DNA from: Bacillus sp. NTK074B
Lineage (GTDB): Bacteria > Bacillota > Bacilli > Bacillales > Bacillaceae_B
DNA: 64,000 bases
Assembly: GCF_017303375.1 (NCBI RefSeq)
Contig: NZ_JAFKOH010000010.1
Location: forward strand, 62,001-126,000
Direction: 5' to 3'
The notes under the pieces were generated by a model, which was not told the DNA's origin, searched no databases, and saw only the letters and a list, made by a program, of their open reading frames with translations. The position numbers and the translations under genes were made by a program. The stretch's first letter is position 1. Every line of letters starts with the position of its first letter. Positions 61,859 through 64,000 of the stretch are shown piece after piece.

Positions 61859-62407
61859 ATGGTAAAAATCACAATTGGAACAAAGGAAAACCCAGTACGG
61901 TTCAGTTATGCGAATGTACATCAAGCGGTCAGTGTTAATGGAAGTGACCTGAAGTATTCAGTAAGCATCATTATCCCGAAGTCGGATAAGAAAACCATCA
62001 AAAAGGTAAAAGATGCGATTCAAAAAGCAACTCAAGAAAACAAGGACAAGTTTGGTGGCAAGGTGCCTTCGAATTTGAAGACGCCCCTGCGGGACGGGGA
62101 TGTGGATCGTGAAGATGATGAGGCATATGCGGATTCCTATTTCATTAATGCCAACAGCAAGATTAAACCAGGAATTGTCGATGCGGATTTAGATCCAATC
62201 ATGGACCAAAGTGAATTTTATTCCGGTTGCTATGGACGAGTTAGTTTGACTTTTTATGGGTTTAATGTAAATGGAAATCGCGGGATTGCAGCGGGTCTTC
62301 AAAATATTATGAAGACGGATGATGGGGACCCGCTTGGTGGCCGTAGCAGTGCTGAAGCAGATTTCGGTGATGACAGTGACGATGAAGAAGATGACATCCT
62401 AGGTTGA
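61859..62407 (+). CDS. DUF2815 phage protein (ssDNA-binding-like)
   Basis: 182 residues after GAGGAGGAAATAAGTA. ITIGTKENPVRFSYANVHQA and KYSVSIIIPKSDKKTIKKVKDAI match DUF2815, whose predicted fold is OB/SSB-like, and the very acidic C-terminus (DDSDDEEDDILG) looks like an SSB tail that docks partner proteins. YSGCYGRVSLTFYGFNVNGNRGIAAGL forms a conserved block. It should work with the following DNA polymerase. It stops six bases before the polymerase start. Confidence 0.88.
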   Translation: MVKITIGTKENPVRFSYANVHQAVSVNGSDLKYSVSIIIPKSDKKTIKKVKDAIQKATQENKDKFGGKVPSNLKTPLRDGDVDREDDEAYADSYFINANSKIKPGIVDADLDPIMDQSEFYSGCYGRVSLTFYGFNVNGNRGIAAGLQNIMKTDDGDPLGGRSSAEADFGDDSDDEEDDILG

Positions 62408-62412
62408 TGTCT

Positions 62413-64000
62413 ATGAAGCTATTATCTATTGATATAGAAACTTACAGTAAGGTAGACCTCATTAAATCTGGGGTCTATGCCTACTGTGAATCAGATGATT
62501 TTAAAATTCTACTCTTTGCTTATGCCGTTGATGATGAAGAGGTACAGATCGTTGATTTAGCCTCTGGCGAAGAGATACCAGATGACATTTTAAAAGCAAT
62601 GACGGATCCAGCTGTGATAAAGACAGCTTACAATGCCAATTTTGAACGAACGTGTTTAGCCAAGCACTTTCATAAACCAATGCCGCCAGAACAATGGCGA
62701 TGTTCATCGGTTCATGCTCTAATGCTTGGCTTGCCTGGTTACCTTGATGGGGTGGCGAAATGCCTTAGGTTTAAGGATCAGAAAATGAAGGAAGGGAAAG
62801 CCTTGATCCGCTATTTTTCAGTTCCTTGTAAACCTACCAAAGTGAATGAGGGAAGGACCCGCAATCTTCCAGAACATGACCTGGATAAATGGGCTACTTT
62901 TAAAGATTACTGCAAACAGGACGTAGAGGTCGAGAGGCAAATCCGAAAGAAGCTAGAGGCCTTTCCCATCACGAAAGTCGAACAGAAACTTTGGGAATTG
63001 GATCAGAAGATCAATGATGAAGGTGTTCTTATTGATAATAACTTAGTCACAAATGCCATTCAGGCAGATAAGAAATTTCAGGATCAGCTCTTTAAAGAAG
63101 CTGTGCGTTTAACAGGACTTGAGAATCCGAATAGTCCAGCGCAGTTAAAAGGTTGGTTGTTAAAGCAGGGGTTAGAAGTTGATAGTCTTGCAAAGAAAAA
63201 TGTCGAAGCACTGATGAGTGAAGTGGAAAAACCAAAAGTAAAGCGCCTGTTGGAATTAAGACAAGCAATGTCCAAAACATCAGTGAAAAAGTATGAAGCA
63301 ATGAAGCGCTCCATCTGTTCTGACCAAAGGATTAGAGGGTTGCTCCAATTCTATGGGGCTAATCGGACAGGCCGCTGGGCTGGTAGACTTGTTCAAATTC
63401 ATAACCTACCAAGGAACAGTCTAAAAGATTTGAAGATTGCAAGAGATCTATTGATAACAGGTAACTATGATACTTTAGAACTTCTTTTTGAGAGTGTATC
63501 GGACGTATTATCACAATTAATCCGAACGGCCTTTATTCCATCAAAGGGCCACCGTTTTGTTGTTGCGGACTTTTCAGCAATTGAAGCAAGAGTGATTGCT
63601 TGGCTTGCTGGAGAGCGTTGGCGAATGGATGTGTTTCAATCACATGGGAAAATCTATGAAGCCTCTGCTGCACAGATGTTTAAAGTTCCCATTGAAACAA
63701 TAGATAAAGGTAGCCCACTGAGGCAAAAAGGTAAGATTGCTGAATTGGCTCTTGGATATGGTGGCTCTAAAGGGGCTTTGATGCAGATGGGGGCTTTAGA
63801 AATGGGCCTGACTGAAGATGAACTTCCGGACTTGGTTTCTGCTTGGCGAGAGGCTAACCCAAATATCGTGAAACTTTGGTGGGGTATAGAAGCTTCTGCA
63901 GTTAAAGCTGTGAAGGAAAGAGCAGTCGTAAAGATGCAGTATGGTCTAACTTTTCATTACACCAAAGGGATTTTATTTATTACGCTGCCATCTGGTCGGT
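62413..64000 (+). CDS. Phage-type family A DNA polymerase with 3'-5' exonuclease, 3' truncated
   Basis: 529 codons are visible from ATG 62413; the frame runs past the window end. The N-terminal DnaQ-like exonuclease has Asp7 and Glu9 in SIDIETYS and a later YCKQDVEVERQIRKKL. The polymerase domain has motif A VVADFSAIEARVIAWLAGE (Asp about 386) and motif B starting at Arg437 (RQKGKIAELALGYGG). It has no 5'-3' exonuclease. This architecture is that of polymerases in DUF2800/DUF2815 phage modules. An AGGTTGATG site lies just before the start. Confidence 0.92.
   Translation, partial: MKLLSIDIETYSKVDLIKSGVYAYCESDDFKILLFAYAVDDEEVQIVDLASGEEIPDDILKAMTDPAVIKTAYNANFERTCLAKHFHKPMPPEQWRCSSVHALMLGLPGYLDGVAKCLRFKDQKMKEGKALIRYFSVPCKPTKVNEGRTRNLPEHDLDKWATFKDYCKQDVEVERQIRKKLEAFPITKVEQKLWELDQKINDEGVLIDNNLVTNAIQADKKFQDQLFKEAVRLTGLENPNSPAQLKGWLLKQGLEVDSLAKKNVEALMSEVEKPKVKRLLELRQAMSKTSVKKYEAMKRSICSDQRIRGLLQFYGANRTGRWAGRLVQIHNLPRNSLKDLKIARDLLITGNYDTLELLFESVSDVLSQLIRTAFIPSKGHRFVVADFSAIEARVIAWLAGERWRMDVFQSHGKIYEASAAQMFKVPIETIDKGSPLRQKGKIAELALGYGGSKGALMQMGALEMGLTEDELPDLVSAWREANPNIVKLWWGIEASAVKAVKERAVVKMQYGLTFHYTKGILFITLPSGR

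Overview
The window looks like a chromosome segment from a low-to-moderate GC member of the Bacillaceae (Bacillus or a close relative such as Rossellomorea). The evidence is a B. subtilis-like set of DegS/DegU, a YvyE-family protein, LCP ligases and TagO, a treP-treA-treR trehalose system, a Spo0E-type phosphatase, an EpsA/B/C-type polysaccharide locus, strong AGGAGG ribosome sites and frequent TTG starts. The species cannot be fixed from the sequence alone.

Region 1 (1-22.3 kb) is a cell-surface polymer region. It holds the end of a UDP-ManNAcA-type dehydrogenase, a TagGH-like ABC exporter, several GT4 glycosyltransferases (one with a long helical N-terminal half), two very large secreted enzymes that share eight-module SH3-like arrays (an M14 carboxypeptidase and a GH73-type glucosaminidase), two tandem secreted heparinase II/III-type lyases, two more glycosyltransferases and TagO. 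The two large array enzymes appear to start at ATT codons.

Region 2 (22.3-40 kb) is mostly housekeeping and regulatory: two LCP ligases, a YvyE-family protein, degS-degU with a structured 5' leader, the trehalose genes with TreR-type operators and CRE sites, a lipoprotein, a 53-residue Spo0E-like protein, a LysM-NlpC/P60 endopeptidase, a NERD protein, an MFS transporter, and an SGNH hydrolase with small envelope proteins. A roughly 20-nt-period degenerate repeat occurs in two intergenic regions in opposite orientation, and several palindromic interspersed repeats are present.

Region 3 (40-56.7 kb) is an exopolysaccharide locus. It starts with the modulator, tyrosine kinase and PHP phosphatase, followed by a structured intergenic RNA candidate (EAR/epsC type) with two terminators, then an EpsC-type dehydratase, GtaB and a pilin-like protein. 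A 119-bp tandem repeat leads into a distinctly AT-richer module: priming transferase, GTs, CDP-glycerol transferase with TagD, polymerase, flippase and GalE.

Region 4 (56.7-64 kb) looks like the edge of a prophage or phage-derived element. It has a methylase-specificity fusion with degenerate catalytic motifs, two Com-like zinc-ribbon proteins embedded in four related RNA/terminator elements, a sigma-region-4-like protein whose ribosome site lies in a hairpin, then small proteins, DUF2800, DUF2815 and a phage-type family A DNA polymerase cut by the window end. SOS-box-like palindromes and a pair of 16-bp operator-like palindromes lie in this region. It is the best candidate for something undescribed.
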